64,000 nt of DNA from Neopestalotiopsis rosae (GCA_023078685.1 JALGAS010000012.1:744001-808000); one strand, 5' to 3'. Shown: positions 21,112 through 34,350, counted from the stretch's first letter. Program-made: numbers and translations. The notes: generated by a model not told the origin, from the letters alone.

Positions 21112-22547
21112 ATGGAGAAGAGCACGGTACCCAGACACTATCACGAGTCTCAACCCTCCAGTTCTAGTTCAGGACCCGACGCCTATACTGCCGGACCATC
21201 ATACGGCTTCGAAATGAATACGTTACCACTACAAAGCTATGGCAACCGCCACAATGAAAAGAGACCCGCAAGTCCAGAACCAGAGACACAACTCAACTCG
21301 GCAGCAACGTCGATCCGGGGTGGCAAGGAGAGTCACGATGTCGAGAGTGGTCATGGACACCACGGTCATGTCGATATCAATGACCCCAACCGGCCTAGGA
21401 AGACATTCAAGGAGAGACTTCATCACTTTACTTGGGCCTGGTACACATTCCCCATGAGCACGGGTGGTTTGTCGCTTCTCATCTATGCTCAGCCACATCA
21501 ATTCCCCGGGCTCCGACAAATCGGTCTCTTTGTTTATATCCTCAACATTATCATCTTTGCCTGCATCACCACTCTCATGACGGCCAGGTTCTTCCTCCAC
21601 CGCGGCGACTTTACCAGATCCCTCTCGCACCCTCGCGAGGGCTTCTTCTTTCCGACATTTTTCCTATCCATTGCCACGCTTATTACCAGTACACAACGCT
21701 ACGCCATACCGGACAATGATGTGGCGCTTACCTGGGCCATCAAGACAGTCTTTTGGGGTTATGTCATTGTCACGCTCATCCTGTCCATTGGACAGTACAG
21801 CTTTGTCTTTGCCTCGCACAGCTTTGGCCTGCAGACCATGATGCCGACGTGGATTCTACCCATCTTTCCCATCATGCTGTCGGGTACTATCGCTTCCGTC
21901 ATTGCTTCCACTCAGCCCGACATTGATGCCGTGCCCATTGTCGTTGGTGGTCTCACGTGCCAGGGTTTGGGTATCTCGGTCTCCTTCATGATGTACGCTC
22001 ACATGGTTGGTCGGCTGATGCAAGCTGGTCTACCCAACCGCGAGCACCGTCCTGGTCTGTTCATGTGTGTCGGTCCTCCGTCTTTCACAGGTATGTCTTT
22101 CACTTCGACACTTGTAAAACTCAAGTCTAATACTTCATAGCCCTCGCCTTTATTGGCATGGCAAACGGCCTGCCCAACAAGTTCGACCCCAACGGAGACG
22201 GCATGATTGACGCCGAGATCATCCGCATCTTTGCCTCGATCGGCGCCATCTTCCTCTGGGCCCTAGCCCTGTGGTGGTTCTTTGTCGCCGTCGTGGCCGT
22301 CATCGCCTCGCCGCCAAAGTACTTCCACCTGGGCTGGTGGGCCATGGTGTTCCCCAACACGGGTTTCATCCTGGCCACCATCTCCATCGGCAACGAGCTG
22401 CAGAACGAGGTGGTGCTCTACTTTGCCAACGGCATGTCGATCCTCTTGCTCTGCACCTACTTTTTCGTCCTGTACAACCTCGTGCGGGCCGTCTGGATCC
22501 AGGACATCATGTACCCGGGACGGGACGAGGATGTCGAGGATCACTAA
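21112..22547 (+). CDS. TDT-family transporter (Mae1/Ssu1-type, dicarboxylate or sulfite exporter)
   Basis: Exons 21112-22090 and 22141-22547 with a 50-nt intron (GTATGT to CATAG, phase 1), 461 aa. A hydrophilic Ser/His-rich N-terminus of about 100 residues precedes about ten membrane helices. The first helix carries FTWAWYTFPMSTGGLSLL, characteristic of the tellurite-resistance/dicarboxylate transporter family (PF03595), which includes malate permease Mae1 and sulfite exporter Ssu1. Further helices include NIIIFACITTLMTARFF, ALTWAIKTVFWGYVI and FLWALALWWFFVAVVAV. It sits in the plasma membrane by family knowledge. Whether it carries malate, sulfite or another anion cannot be decided here. A cryptic start upstream of the ATG is in frame, but the ATG at 21112 is the natural choice. 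Confidence 0.88.
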
Positions 22548-25500
22548 AGCGAGGGGAGGAGGAAATCTTGTTAAAGCGTCGCATTATTTATTTGATTTAT
22601 CGTGAGGGTCAGATGATGAGGACCCTTCCCACATACTGGACAGACTTTTGTTATACTTTCCTTGTCTACTTGATTAGCATCTACACATGGCGCGGGGCGT
22701 TTGAAACAAGCTCACAAGCTCTTGTCTTGAGCAAATTGGTCACACGGGCCCTTTTTCACTTTGGCTCAAAAATAAACAGATACCCTGCCCCCTTTACCTA
22801 GAAAGGAATCAGACCGGAACGGCTTGCATATTAGAAATACATGGCAGGAAAAGGGATAAAATCGAGGGGCAGGAATTGGGCCAGATATCTTTTGTGAATC
22901 AAGATCAAATCCATATTCACAAGCATGAAATTATCGTTAATGTGATGTTCCAATGGTGCCGTTATCGACTACTCGCATGTTGTGCTTTCGCTGGTTAAAG
23001 TCGGAGAGGACCTCAGCGCCATGTTCCGCTCGCCGCTGCACGGCATCGTAGGTAGATATCGGACTAATCAGCAGCTCCAGCTCCACTTCCAGTGCAAACG
23101 GTTGATATAGCGACATAATGCACCGAAGTTTCAGAAACTGGGAAATGACTGAAAATGACTCTGGCAGCTTAGCCGAGTTAGAAACGATCCCGATTTCTAT
23201 CACCAGAAAAAAAGCTGTGGGAACGGAGGCCCTGAGTTCAAAACTTGGGTAGTCTTCAAGCCTTGGCTTTTTGCCGGGCACTCTTTCAATTTGAAGATCT
23301 TCCCTCTTCTACTCTTACCGCATGCATTGCTTTGTTCTATAAATTTTTCACTTTGAGATAGTTGATTTTGATTATTAATACCACATTTGATATGATCTGA
23401 TTGTATTGTTTTGTTCTCAGAGAACTCACACTTGCCGGATGCACACGCCCAAGATCTCATCAACACGTACGCTTGCATGGTGATAAAAGATATGATACAA
23501 AAATCTGCTGCATCTTCATGTATAATAGTGACTGATGCAATTTTACCTACAACTCTGATGAAATTTGGATTGGGTTACTTGAGAGAAACGGCTTCCTACG
23601 CAACCATAAGCTCTCACAAGGCTGCAACGATAACCATACTCATCAGCCACTTTGACTTATCGGCAGCAGCCTCGACACAACTGCATTTCATGGTTCTGGA
23701 AAAGACCACGGACTCGCTTACTGAGATTCATGTGAATTAAGATTGGCAAGATCCAAAAGTTTATGCACATTTGATACGCTCAAAGACCGCTTCGTAAAAC
23801 TCATAACCAGAATATACGATTCATTGATTGATACAGTTCTATGGACACTGTCCAAAGGTGGCCGACCTTAGAAAGCTTGAAACATCCTCTTGCAAAAGTT
23901 GACAGGTGCAGCAGGTGTTTCTCGCCAAATGCAAACACTCTAGAATATGATAGAGCAATATGGGTCACCAAAAGTAGAATCGCACTCATCCCAGAACGTT
24001 GTAGCGACGATAGCCCTATGAGATGTGGTGGAGCTTCCTCATTCAGGTTCCACCAAGTCGATTGTGGACTGTCTATAGCAAATGCCTGGGGACCTTGGTT
24101 TCATCGCTTCGAAAATTCCAATGATACCTTGGCTGAGTCGCATCCCGTGGGCATGCTACAGGAAAACACGACTAGAGAGGCACGATAAGAGGCAATGTTA
24201 CGGGGCGGGAATGCAACGCAAAACAAAGTGGACACTCTATAGCAAGTGCCGTGTTTATTTTTGGCCTATATCCACTTGACAGTCGAGAAATTCTTGACTT
24301 ATACTCCAAATCGACCTTGGTTTTGAATCTGACGTGCCCAACGTTCGTGGGACCTTACTTGTGCAGCTTGCGGGATCAGTCACACGTGGCCTCGGCAGAT
24401 CATAGGCTTGATTCACAAATTACACATTCAATCATTGACATTGTATGACATGCTACAAGAGGCTCAAAAGTTGGTCGCACATGTCCACGATACATGCCAT
24501 GCAGGCAAGCGACGAGTGTCGAGAAACGGGACGGCCGCCCAAGAGTGAGTGTAAATCAATACGGCCTCTGCCTGCATGCCTGTGATGCTTCTTGCTCGTG
24601 CTCGTGCAGATAATTGAGCAATGGGGTACTTTTCACCACAGATTTCTTGTTCCGCCTTGAGAATGTCGCTTACCTGACATGATCAAACATCACGACTCGC
24701 CACGGAGTACAATACGCTGGTTCATATTCATGACCCTCGATTCCAGCGAAAAGTGATGACAAGTACTTTGGTGCCAAGTCTCGAATGTCTCATTGATATT
24801 CGTGGGGAAATGGCTCTCTCTTGCTGGGAAGGAGGTATGATTTTTGCAGCAATTAAGGCACCTCTTCTCAATTGCCAAGTAATAGGTAGCTAGGCGAGCC
24901 AGGTTGAGCTGTAGGGCGTCGCAATCACCAACACACCTTGTGCAACACACCACAATCTGCATTCTTTTCTTTATCGAACCACTCAAAAGTGGTTTCCTAG
25001 AAAGTGTACGCGATTCCACTCCTGGGGTCATGACGATGCACATGGGACGAGATGGAGGGTTTGCGGGGTGCGGTGGGGGTGCGAGGTGCATCGCATGCAT
25101 GGCCTTGGGGATCAGCGGTGCATTGGAAACTTGTGTTCCCCAATGGAGACGGAGCAAGTCTGCCCTTGGAAAGAAGCAGTGCTGTACAGAGTACGTTGTC
25201 TGTAGTAGCAGTGTAGATGCAAGGAACGAACGACACTTTTCGTGATAAGACGTGATGAAGAGAATACTATATCCCGGGTTTTAATACGCCAAGATTTCTC
25301 GTCCATGTTGCTCAGACATCAGATATTTAAAATATCGTCAACGGCCACGAGTACGCAACCCTACAGTTACATTGCGTTCTGAGCCGCTCCCCTGGTAGTA
25401 CGCTGGTGCGCAATGACACTTTTTGGAGTTGCTCTCTTGACAATGGGGCCGGTCAGGGAAAACGTAATGTGGGAAAGAGAAAAGATGCCAGATGCACGGG

Positions 25501-27819
25501 TCGAACGGGTAGTTGATGCGACTGCATGATGCCGACTCTTCCATTGATCACGACAGATACTATGTACAGCAACTGACCCCATTTGCAACGTGACGATGGA
25601 TCTCGCCAAAAACTGAGTTCAGCTATCGCTGTTGGTTTGCCTAAGGGAACAAGTGTCCATTGTACCTTACAGCAACCTCGGAGGGGCAAAGGAATGCCCT
25701 TGCAGAAACCGTTGTCCGAATAGGGAAGCTCAAAAATCGCAGGTCCAGACTTTTTGACCTGTCTTTGCCTGTTCTGCTTGTCTTTGCCTGTGAGCCGCAA
25801 TCGATCTGCTCCACCATTACGAAAGTCGAGCTTGGCAAAGTGTGACTTGGGAATATAGCCGGTATATACAAAAGACTGGTGGTTGCAGGTTCAGTGTAAA
25901 CGAAATGAGCATACAGCCGTTGAAGGCAGGAGAATGCTGCAGTGGCTGTTATAAAGTTTTTTACTTGACAACGGCTAAAGGCCCACCTGTAGGGGAGGAG
26001 GTCAGATTGAACCGCCAGAGAGCGCCAACAGTCGGCTTAGTGTAGTTTGCAGCGATTGGCGAATCCCTTTCCATTACACAATACTGTATGTGCAACTCGG
26101 AAGTTTCTTTGACCGGTGCACAGCATTCAATCAATCAGCCAGAGGAAAGGATTGCCGCCTCTATCTCGCTCTTCCTCTCTCTCATCCTTGCATGACTTGT
26201 GGTCTCTTGTGATTTATCGCCTCTTGAGCACTTTCAACCCGCCAAGACTCGTTGCCCAGGCGCTGGTCAACAGGCGGGTGAACAGACCAGTGAACAGACC
26301 AGCAAACCAGGTCCTGCTAGGCTCGGCAGTCACTGCGTGCGAGTCAAGCCTGCAAGCTTGTCATAGTACTGGTTCTTTTGACATGGCTCAGCGTCAAGGC
26401 GTTCAAATGTGTTCATGCAATTTTGTGAAATATGCCCAGGCCCGCGAAACAAATTACCCAGGAGACAGACACCCAGCACGCCTGAACGGCAGCTTTGCAC
26501 CGATTAAGGAGGTCGGCCGTGAACGAGACTTGGTCTTGTTGCTTGCCAGGCCCATCGTTTCTCGGCGGTGCAAGTGCATCAATTCCACATGTTCAAGTAA
26601 AGAGCCCCATTCAGGCAGGTTGTGCTATTTTTATGCTGTAATTATAGTGTGTAGACAAAGACACGAACAGATAAGTCGTGTGACGATTTGGGCAATGTTG
26701 TGATACCCCTTTTGTGCTGCCCATGTGTGTTGCTCAACATGTTGATCAACACAGGAATGCAAGGTGGCGAGGGAGAGGAATGAGGACTTTTGGCATCATT
26801 CATTCATTCTTCAATTCAATGTCTGTTTGTTTGTTTGTCTTGTTCATCTCCGCAATCGCGTCACTGTTGGTTCGGTCCCCTTGTCATTGACCCTAATGCA
26901 GTCGAGGTGGGCATTGCATCGCCTCTTCCTTCCGCCTTCCGAGCCAGCAGCCAGCGCGAACCGACGAAAAGAGAGGGAGAGCGGTCTGCTTGTCCGACGC
27001 AAGGCCCGAAAGTCTAAATTCACCATCAACACTATGTACTCGGTTAGTTGTTAGTCAGTCTATCGGTTTTCCGCATTCTCAGTTCTCTTCTCTTCCAAGT
27101 CATTGTCATGAGCAATTCCGACCATGTCCATTCAGTGCCTGGTGCCTCCATCTGCATCTCTAGCTTATTGGTAGGGGCACCCAACGGCCTTCCTGACTTG
27201 TCTAAGCGCCCACCGCCCCAAGGAGCCAAGGAGCGGGACGCCACCAAGGAGACGGTTTCTACCCCCCAAATCGTGCCAATTGACCAACAGCAGCAAGGAG
27301 GACCAAGATGAGCACACAAGAGAGATCTCGCCTGGATTCTCCCCCCGGTCCCTGCCAAGGCCCAAAGATGCTTGACCCCGAATGTGCGTTGAGGCCCGTG
27401 GACCTTCCCGGCGACCCCTGTCGTGTGCTGTCCTATGACAATGGCGGAAGTTGAACCGATAGTGATGATCATGCTAGGTAGCTTATCATGACCGGCATAC
27501 AGAGTACTTGTGGTTGCACCCGTAGTGGAGCACCTTCATTGGGGCAACAACACCACAGCAGGTTAGGACGAGACCGGGGTGTGGTCCAACAGGCACAGGC
27601 ACAGGCAGTGCGGTGGATTGCCAGGCTATTCGCTCAATACGCACCAACCCGCCCCGATTTGGGACCCCGGATCGTCATTCTGTATGCTAAATGTTGGTCA
27701 CTATGGGTAGACTACAAATAATGGCGTCGTCCCGCTTTCACATGAGATTGGGTTGAGATCTTCCCCCTTCATCGTCCCTAGTCGTGTTGTGCTGAACCCG
27801 TGTGAGGATTATCGTCAAA
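22548..27819. other. Gene-poor stretch, about 5.3 kb
   Basis: No coding frame with supporting features. A plus-strand frame of 195 codons at 26116-26703 lacks a domain and contains the short direct repeat at 26278-26301. The last few hundred bases before 27820 are pyrimidine-rich leader of the subtilase gene. No tRNA, rRNA or transposon end was recognised. Confidence 0.35.
26278..26301. repeat. 12-bp direct duplication
   Basis: Two adjacent perfect copies of GTGAACAGACCA, with degenerate flanking copies on both sides. Non-coding context. Confidence 0.75.
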
Positions 27820-30562
27820 ATGGTCCGAAGCAATTTGGTACTGTCGCTCTTGGCCGGCGCTGGAGCTGTCTCTGCGGCAGCTTCTCGTCAAGCTATCAAG
27901 GTGGTCCCCGGATCATACATTGTTGAGTTTGAGGATACAGAGGTGGGTTTATTTCTCAATCTTTATAACTGTACAGACACTAATCGTACCAGGACTCGGA
28001 GAGCTTCTTTAGCCATGCCAGCTCCATCAGCGAGACGACCAAGACGTACGACTCGCCGCTCTTCAAGGGTGCCGCCATCAAGTTCAATGACCTGTCCACG
28101 GCAGACACCGAGGCCAAGAACCTCTTGGCCTTGTCCAGTGTCAAGAAGGTCTGGCCGAACCGGGTTTACTCTCTGCCAGAGACCGAGGTTGTCTGGACCG
28201 GAACCCCAGAGTCTGGCTCTCTGAGCAAGAGGCAAGACGACAACACTACCGACACCTTTTCGCCCCACGTCATGACCCAGGTCGACAAGCTCCGTGCTCA
28301 GGGTATCGTCGGTACGGGCATCAAGATTGGTGTCATTGACACTGGTGTAAGTTGCATAGAAAGCCGATTGAATGAACCCTGCTGACCTTTCAGGTTGACT
28401 ACACCCACCCCGCTCTCGGAGGTGGTTTTGGCCCGGGCTACCTGGTCAGCTACGGCTACGATCTTGTTGGTGATGACTACACTGGTTTCAACACTCCAGT
28501 TCCAGATGACGAGTAAGTGGATTGAAAGCTTCCCAAAGTATGTCTCATCACGTGCTAACTTTATAGCCCCTATGATGGTTGCGCTGGTCACGGTTCTCAC
28601 GTTGCCGGTATCATTGCCGCTCAGCCCAACGAGCTCGGCTTTACTGGTACCGCTCCTGGTGTCACTCTCGGCGCGTACCGTGTCTTTGGTTGCGATGGTA
28701 GCGCTGGTAACGATGTCCTCATTGAGGCCTACCTCCGTGCCTACGACGAGGGTAGTCAAATCATTACCGCCTCTATTGGTGGATCTTCTGGATGGAGCGA
28801 GGACCCCTGGGCCGTCGTCGTCTCCCGTATCGTCGAGCAGGGTGTTCCTTGCACCGTCTCGGCCGGCAACAGTGGTGACTATGGTCTCTTTTACGCCAGC
28901 ACCGCCGCCAACGGTAAGAAGGTCACCGCCATTGCCTCGTTTGACAACGTCGAGTCGCCCGCTCTGCTCACCGTCTCCAACTACACCGTCGATGGAGGCA
29001 GCGTGGAGAAGTTTGGCTACGCTGCTGGAGAGCCCAGTGCCTGGGGTGGTGTAAACCTGCCTCTCTGGACCGCTTCCTACAACACCAGCGACGCTGCCGG
29101 CGGTTGTGATGCTTACCCTACCGATACCCCCGATCTGTCTGGCTACGTTGTCCTCATCCGCCGTGGAACCTGCACCTTTGTCCAAAAGGCCACCAACGCT
29201 GCTGCCTATGGCGCCAAGTACATTCTGTTCTACAACAACGTTGCTGGCGCCACTGCTGCTGCTGCTGACACTGTTGATGGCATCCTCGCCGTCGGTATGG
29301 TTACTGCTGACCAGGGAGTCACCTGGGTCAATGAGCTCGCTGCTGGATCCGAGGTTGAGCTCGACTTTGAGGACCCCGAGACCGCCCCCGTCAACTTGAC
29401 CACGACTCAGAACACCGTCACTGGAGGATACCTCAGCACCTACACTTCTTGGGGGCCCACCTTTGAGGCTGATGTCAAGCCCCAGGTCGGATCTCCTGGT
29501 GGCAATATTCTGTCCACCTGGCCCCAGACTCTTGGCTCGTACGCCGTGATTTCTGGAACCTCCATGGCTTGCCCCCTCGTTGCCGCCGTTATTGCTCTCG
29601 TTGCCGAAGTCCGCGGCACCTTTGACCCCGCCGTCATCGAGGCTCTTTTGGCTGCCACGGCCGCCCCTGCCGACTACAACGACGGCAGTGGTACCTATGA
29701 CATTCTCGCTTCCGTTGCCCAGCAGGGTGGTGGTCTCGTCCAGGCTTTCGACGCTGCCTACGCCACCATCATCCCCAGCGTCTCCTACCTTGCTTTCAAC
29801 GATACCGACAACTTTGTCAGCACTCTCAACTTTACCATTACCAACACTGGCTCCGAGGATGTTTCCTACGACCTCAGTGCCGTCAGCGCTGCTACTGCAT
29901 ACACCTTTTCCACCTCGATCTACCCCGACGTCTTCCCCGGTCTCGAAGTCACCGACGATGCCGCCACTGTCGCCTTTGGTGAGGACAAGGTTACCGTTGC
30001 CGCCGGCGCCGATGCCGTCATTACTGTCACCGTCACTCCTCCTGCCGTCGATGCTACTCGCCTGCCCGTCTACTCTGGTTACATCAACCTGAACGGCACC
30101 AACGGTGACACCCTCTCGATTCCTTTCCAGGGTATCGTTGGCAGCCTCCACAACACCACTGTTCTGGGTGACGGCTACCTCGCTCTGTCCACCGACTCCA
30201 CCCTCGCCCCGATTACTGGCAGCAACTCTAGCTTTGTTCTGTACAAGAACAACGCCAACACCACCACCGTTGTCGAGCCCCTTGCTGTTTCCGACATGGC
30301 CTTTGGCTCTCCTCTCGTCAAGTACGAAGTCATTGACAGCACTGACACCAACCTGGGTGATATCTTGGGCTCCCCTATCGAGTTTGTCTCGCGCGACCCC
30401 TGGTCGGCCGCCTGGAACGGTACCCTGGCCGACGGCAGCTACGCCCCGGCTGGCACGTACAAGTTCAAGATCTCGGCTCTGCACATCTTTGGCGATGCCA
30501 GTGATGAGTCCCAGTACGACACCGCCGAGTCGGTTGAGTTTGCCATTAGCTACGCAAACTGA
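27820..30562 (+). CDS. Secreted subtilisin-like serine protease with PA domain (S8, Vpr/C5a-peptidase type)
   Basis: Four exons, 27820-27942, 27993-28346, 28394-28512 and 28567-30562, sum to 2592 nt, 863 aa. Introns of 50, 47 and 54 nt have GT donors and CTGAC/CTAAC branch points. Order: signal peptide (about 19 aa, ending AVSAA), an inhibitor-like propeptide (VPGSYIVEF), then the catalytic domain with D157 (VIDTG), H207 (GHGSHVAG) and S531 (GTSMACP). An inserted protease-associated domain lies around residues 355-430 (GYVVLIRRGTCTFVQKA). A C-terminal beta-sandwich region with many NxT sites follows. The long gap between His and Ser is due to the PA insertion. It should digest proteins outside the cell. 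A KR site near residue 130 is a plausible maturation point. Confidence 0.93.
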
Positions 30563-30976
30563 GCTTGCCATGGTGCGACGGGAGCAATCTCACGAAAAAA
30601 ATAATGATGCGTCTTGATACTTCTTTGTATATATGAATTTATGAAATTATCACCTCTACATTGCGTGGGTTGGCCCATTGATTGAACTTGTGATGATAAT
30701 AGCACTGAAAAATGATGTAAATTTGCACAACTTAAAATTGTTGCGATTAATCAGCTCACTATACATGTGCATGTTGAATGCACAATTCATGTATGGATGG
30801 AGAGTATAATGACTGACGGCCTAGCGTGCCGAACCGGGCCCGTGTGGAACGCCGCGGCGCATGGTGATGCCGTCATGACGTCCTCGTTGGGGTGCATAGG
30901 CAATATGCGGCACGTCATGTTTCTTTCGCTTTATAATCTATATTTAAATATACTCAACACCAAATTATCCTCCGGT
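30563..30976. other. Intergenic spacer: subtilase 3' end and SDR promoter
   Basis: AT-rich, with no coding signal. The subtilase terminator region and the upstream region of the SDR at 30977 share these 400 bases. Confidence 0.4.
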
Positions 30977-32079
30977 ATGCTAAAATCACTTTTCCCTAGA
31001 TCTATCCCAATTCGCAGCGCATTTCGACCATCTCGGCCATTTCTAGTAACTCAAATAGCAACCATGGCAACAGGCAAGCTGATGCGCTAGACACTCATCT
31101 GATTAAATACTGACTTTCACCACAGGCAAATCAGAAAACCACGATCTCCAAGCCAACAGCTTGTTCGATGTTTCGCACGTCACGGCCGTGGTGACGGGCG
31201 GCGGCACCGGCATCGGCCTCATGATCACCCAGGCGCTGCAGTCCAACGGCGCCAAGGTGTACATCACGGGGCGGCGGAGCGAGGTGCTCGAGGAGACGGT
31301 CAAGCGCTACAGCACCGGCCCGGGCAGCATACACGCCCTGCCCGGCGACGTCAGCACCAAGGACGGCTGCCTCGAGCTGGCCAAGGCACTGGAGAGCAAG
31401 GAGCCGGGGGGCATTCACCTGTTGGTGAACAATGCGGGTATCGCGCGCGATGACGCGACAAAGTACTGTATGTAATGATGGGAATTCGACGTGAAAAAAG
31501 AATGCCTACTGACTTTCACAATCAGCATCGGCCGGTCAACCAGACATGAAGGACGCCGCCGCCATCTCGGCGCACTTTCTCAAGTCGGAGCAAGACGAGT
31601 GGGCCAACACGTTCCAGACCAACGTGGCGGGGGCGTACTACATGTCCATGGCCCTGCTCCCGCTCCTGGCCAAGGGCCGCGGCGCGACGCCGGGCTACAC
31701 GTCGCAAGTGGTCAACGTCACGTCCATCTCGGGGGTCATGAAGGGACCCAGCGGGGGCCAGCCCATCTACGCCACGTCCAAGGCGGCCGCGACGCAGCTG
31801 AGCCGGGTCCTGGCCGCGCTGTTCGCCGAGGTCGGGATCCGCGTCAACACCATTGCTCCCGGCGTCTTCCCCAGCGAGATGACGGCCGGCTCGTCGGGCG
31901 AGGACAACAAGAGCGCGCTGGACATGGAGCTGAGCAACCCCTCGGGAAGGACGGGGCATGATTCCGACATGGGCGCTACGATCTTGTTCCTTGCGGGCAA
32001 AGGTGGGCTGTTTTATAATGGGCAGATTTTGTACCCGGATGGAGGGTCGACTCTGGTTCAACCGGCAGCAAATAATTAG
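30977..32079 (+). CDS. Classical short-chain dehydrogenase/reductase, probably mitochondrial, with GC-AG intron
   Basis: Three exons, 30977-31073, 31126-31467 and 31526-32079, sum to 993 nt, 330 aa. Motifs: cofactor loop TGGGTGIG, NNAG, the catalytic serine in VTSISG and YATSK (Y and K four apart), the order of classical SDRs. The first intron must use a GC donor (GCAAGC at 31074): no GT is nearby, the unspliced frame stops within a few codons, and the junction restores a smooth reading into the Rossmann fold. The first exon, MLKSLFPRSIPIRSAF onwards, has Arg and no acidic residues, like a mitochondrial presequence. A second ATG at 31064 would give a cytosolic form. Substrate unknown. It is tail to tail with D-lactate dehydrogenase. 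Confidence 0.87.
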
Positions 32080-32317
32080 GTCGTCGCGTGAGATTGGTTG
32101 AGATTGTGTAATATCAAGGATCATCAGTTGCAGGCAACGCATCCAGGATGGATGAAGTTGAGGTATTCTAAACTAGACCGCTTCTAATGACTGCCGCGAT
32201 AGCTCTAAATAGTGATTCATGTGCAAAGCTTCTTCAAATATAACAACCATGAAGTGCTATGATCCGCCTGGTGAATCTTGAACAGTAGTAGCAAAATCTC
32301 GCTCTCCAGGAAAGACA

Positions 32318-34350
32318 CTACGACGGAAGGTCAAACACCTTGCCAGGGTTCATCAACCATCTTTGCCAGTCAGTTTAGATCACGACCATTGAATGTACGA
32401 GGGACTTACTTGGGATCAACTGCTTGCTTCAAACTTTTCATGAGGTGAATCGTGTCCTCGCCAAGCTCATCGACGAGACATTCCTTTTTGCCAATGCCAA
32501 TGGCATGTTCGCCCTGAATTCGGTCAGCACGTGTTTTTGCCTGTTTGTCTCTTCACTTACCGATACAGTCCCCTCCATTTCCAGAGCTCTGGCCATCATT
32601 TTATGCACACACTCGGCGACACCCTTTTGATGCGACGCATTCTCCGTCTCGTAAAGTACAGCTTGATGAAAGTTTCCATCGCCGACGTGGCCGATAACGC
32701 TAGCAAAAAGACCCAGCTTGCTCGAATCTTGCTTGGAGAGTTCTGTCATGGATTAGTAACCAAGGTACAAGATGTATATGAAATGCTTACCAATGATTTC
32801 GGCCAATCTAGATATAGGTACAGCCACGTCGGTTGACCAAATAGAGTAGCCCGGCGGCTTGATAGACGTCATGGTCCACAGTGCTTCTTTTCGTGCCGAC
32901 CACATGTCGGCCTCTTCCTGCTTATTTCTAGCAAAGAATATAGACTGTGGAGAGTATGGTTTGACCAGGTCCGTGACCCTCGAGACGTCTCCCTTGATCC
33001 CGTCAGTTGTTCCCGAGAACCTGGACTCGTTAGTTGATGCGCGGCTTCCAGGGCACACTAAGCTCACTTTAAAAACAGCGTCGGACTTTCATCCCACTTG
33101 ATTTTCTTGACTGCCTCGCTACCATGTCGATTAACAACCTCCATCTGTGTATCATCCATCAACTCCAAAGCCGCCAGTTGGATACCCGAACGAATGAGCT
33201 TTGTAGCCGCCGTGGTGGCATCCTTGAGCGTCGGAAAGGAGACGACGGCGACGCTGGTGTCCTGCGGTATGACGGCCAGCTTCATGGTGACCTCCGTGAC
33301 GATGCCCAGCGTGCCCTCGGCGCCGACAAACAGGGAGGTGAGGTTGTAGCCCGCCGAGTTCTTGCGGGGCCGCCGGCGCGTCTTGATGACGCGGCCGTCG
33401 GCCAGCACCACGGTCACGCTCACGACCCAGTCCTTCATGGTGCCGTAGCGGAACGCGTTGGTGCCGCTGCAGTTGGTCGACACCATGCCGCCGATCGTGG
33501 CCGTGGGCGACGGGTCCAGCGGGACAAAGAGGCCGTCGTCCTTGATCTGGTTGTTCAAGTCTACCCAGTTGACTCCGGGCTGCACCACCACGTCCATGCT
33601 GTGTCACGGATTAGCAGATACAAAATTAATTACGTCCATAAACCTACTCGTCCGGATGAAAGGCAATAACCTTGTCCATCATGGTAAAGTCTATGCATAT
33701 ACCACTGTATGGGGAAGAAAAGCTCCCCTCGACCGACGACCCTGCTCCATAAGGTACTGGATGAAAGTAAGCAGAGTTGACATCAGCTCTGTGAGACAAA
33801 ACTTACCCATGGGAACATTGTGCTTGTTGCAAATCTTGACAATACCGCAAACTTGTTCCGTGGTCTGCGGATAGACGACTGCCACCGGCCGCCCGGGTGA
33901 GTTGGACGTGGACCAGTCAGAGTACCCATGGCTCTCAATGGTGTCTTCGTCAAAGCTGACGGCGTCCTCGCCAAGCAGACTGGTGATTTCGTCTGCAGCC
34001 TATAATTGTCAGTATATTGGACGCAACTTTTGATGAATCGGTCAGCTCACCTTTTGCATGGCCGCTTGGCTCGCGTATCGTGTCTGCGGGGATCGATTGA
34101 GCTCATGCGCCGGCTGCTGCGCGTCTTTTGGTGATGACCACCACGCACCGAGACCCACGGCGGCAGGCAAAGCGAGTAATGTCCATACCGGAAGCGTCAC
34201 GTTGACCCGGCTCTGGAGCGGCGCCGGCGCCCTTGTGGCTCTCTGGCTGTACCGGCAGAGCTGCCCGCTGCTGCTCCGCGTGGCAGCGGTCCTCGACACA
34301 CGAGGGGCTGCTGTATGACAGACTCTGAGGGTCTTGTGTAACGCCAACAT
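32318..34350 (-). CDS. DLD1: Mitochondrial D-lactate dehydrogenase (cytochrome), FAD-linked
   Basis: Eight exons on the minus strand: 34350-34051, 33999-33807, 33756-33648, 33598-33068, 33020-32791, 32742-32561, 32513-32410, 32360-32318; total 1692 nt, 563 aa. All introns are 47-51 nt GT-AG. The N-terminus is Arg/Ser-rich and followed by a membrane helix (LPVWTLLALPAAVGLGAWW), fitting an inner-membrane enzyme facing the intermembrane space. The FAD-binding motif PYGAGSSVEG is at residues 166-175, with TIGGMVSTNCSGTNAFRYG and GAEGTLGIVTEVT following. The C-terminal domain has HVGDGNFH and, from residue 516, GEHAIGIGKK. The enzyme oxidises D-lactate to pyruvate and passes electrons to cytochrome c. 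Gene structure and length match fungal Dld1. Confidence 0.95.

Noticed and set aside
26116..26703. Plus-strand open frame of 195 codons
   Set aside because: Contains a simple direct repeat, no domain, non-coding composition and no splice context.
28298..30571. Antisense open frame of 757 codons over the subtilase
   Set aside because: It mirrors the biased codons of the sense gene (C-ending codons leave few stops on the reverse strand), is Gly/Val/Asp-rich without domains, and has no ATG-led or spliced support.
33500..33760. Apparent frameshift in D-lactate dehydrogenase exon 3
   Set aside because: A first reading seemed to show an extra A in a run of As near 33720. Recounting gave four As and a clean frame from PYGAGSSVEG into exon 4.
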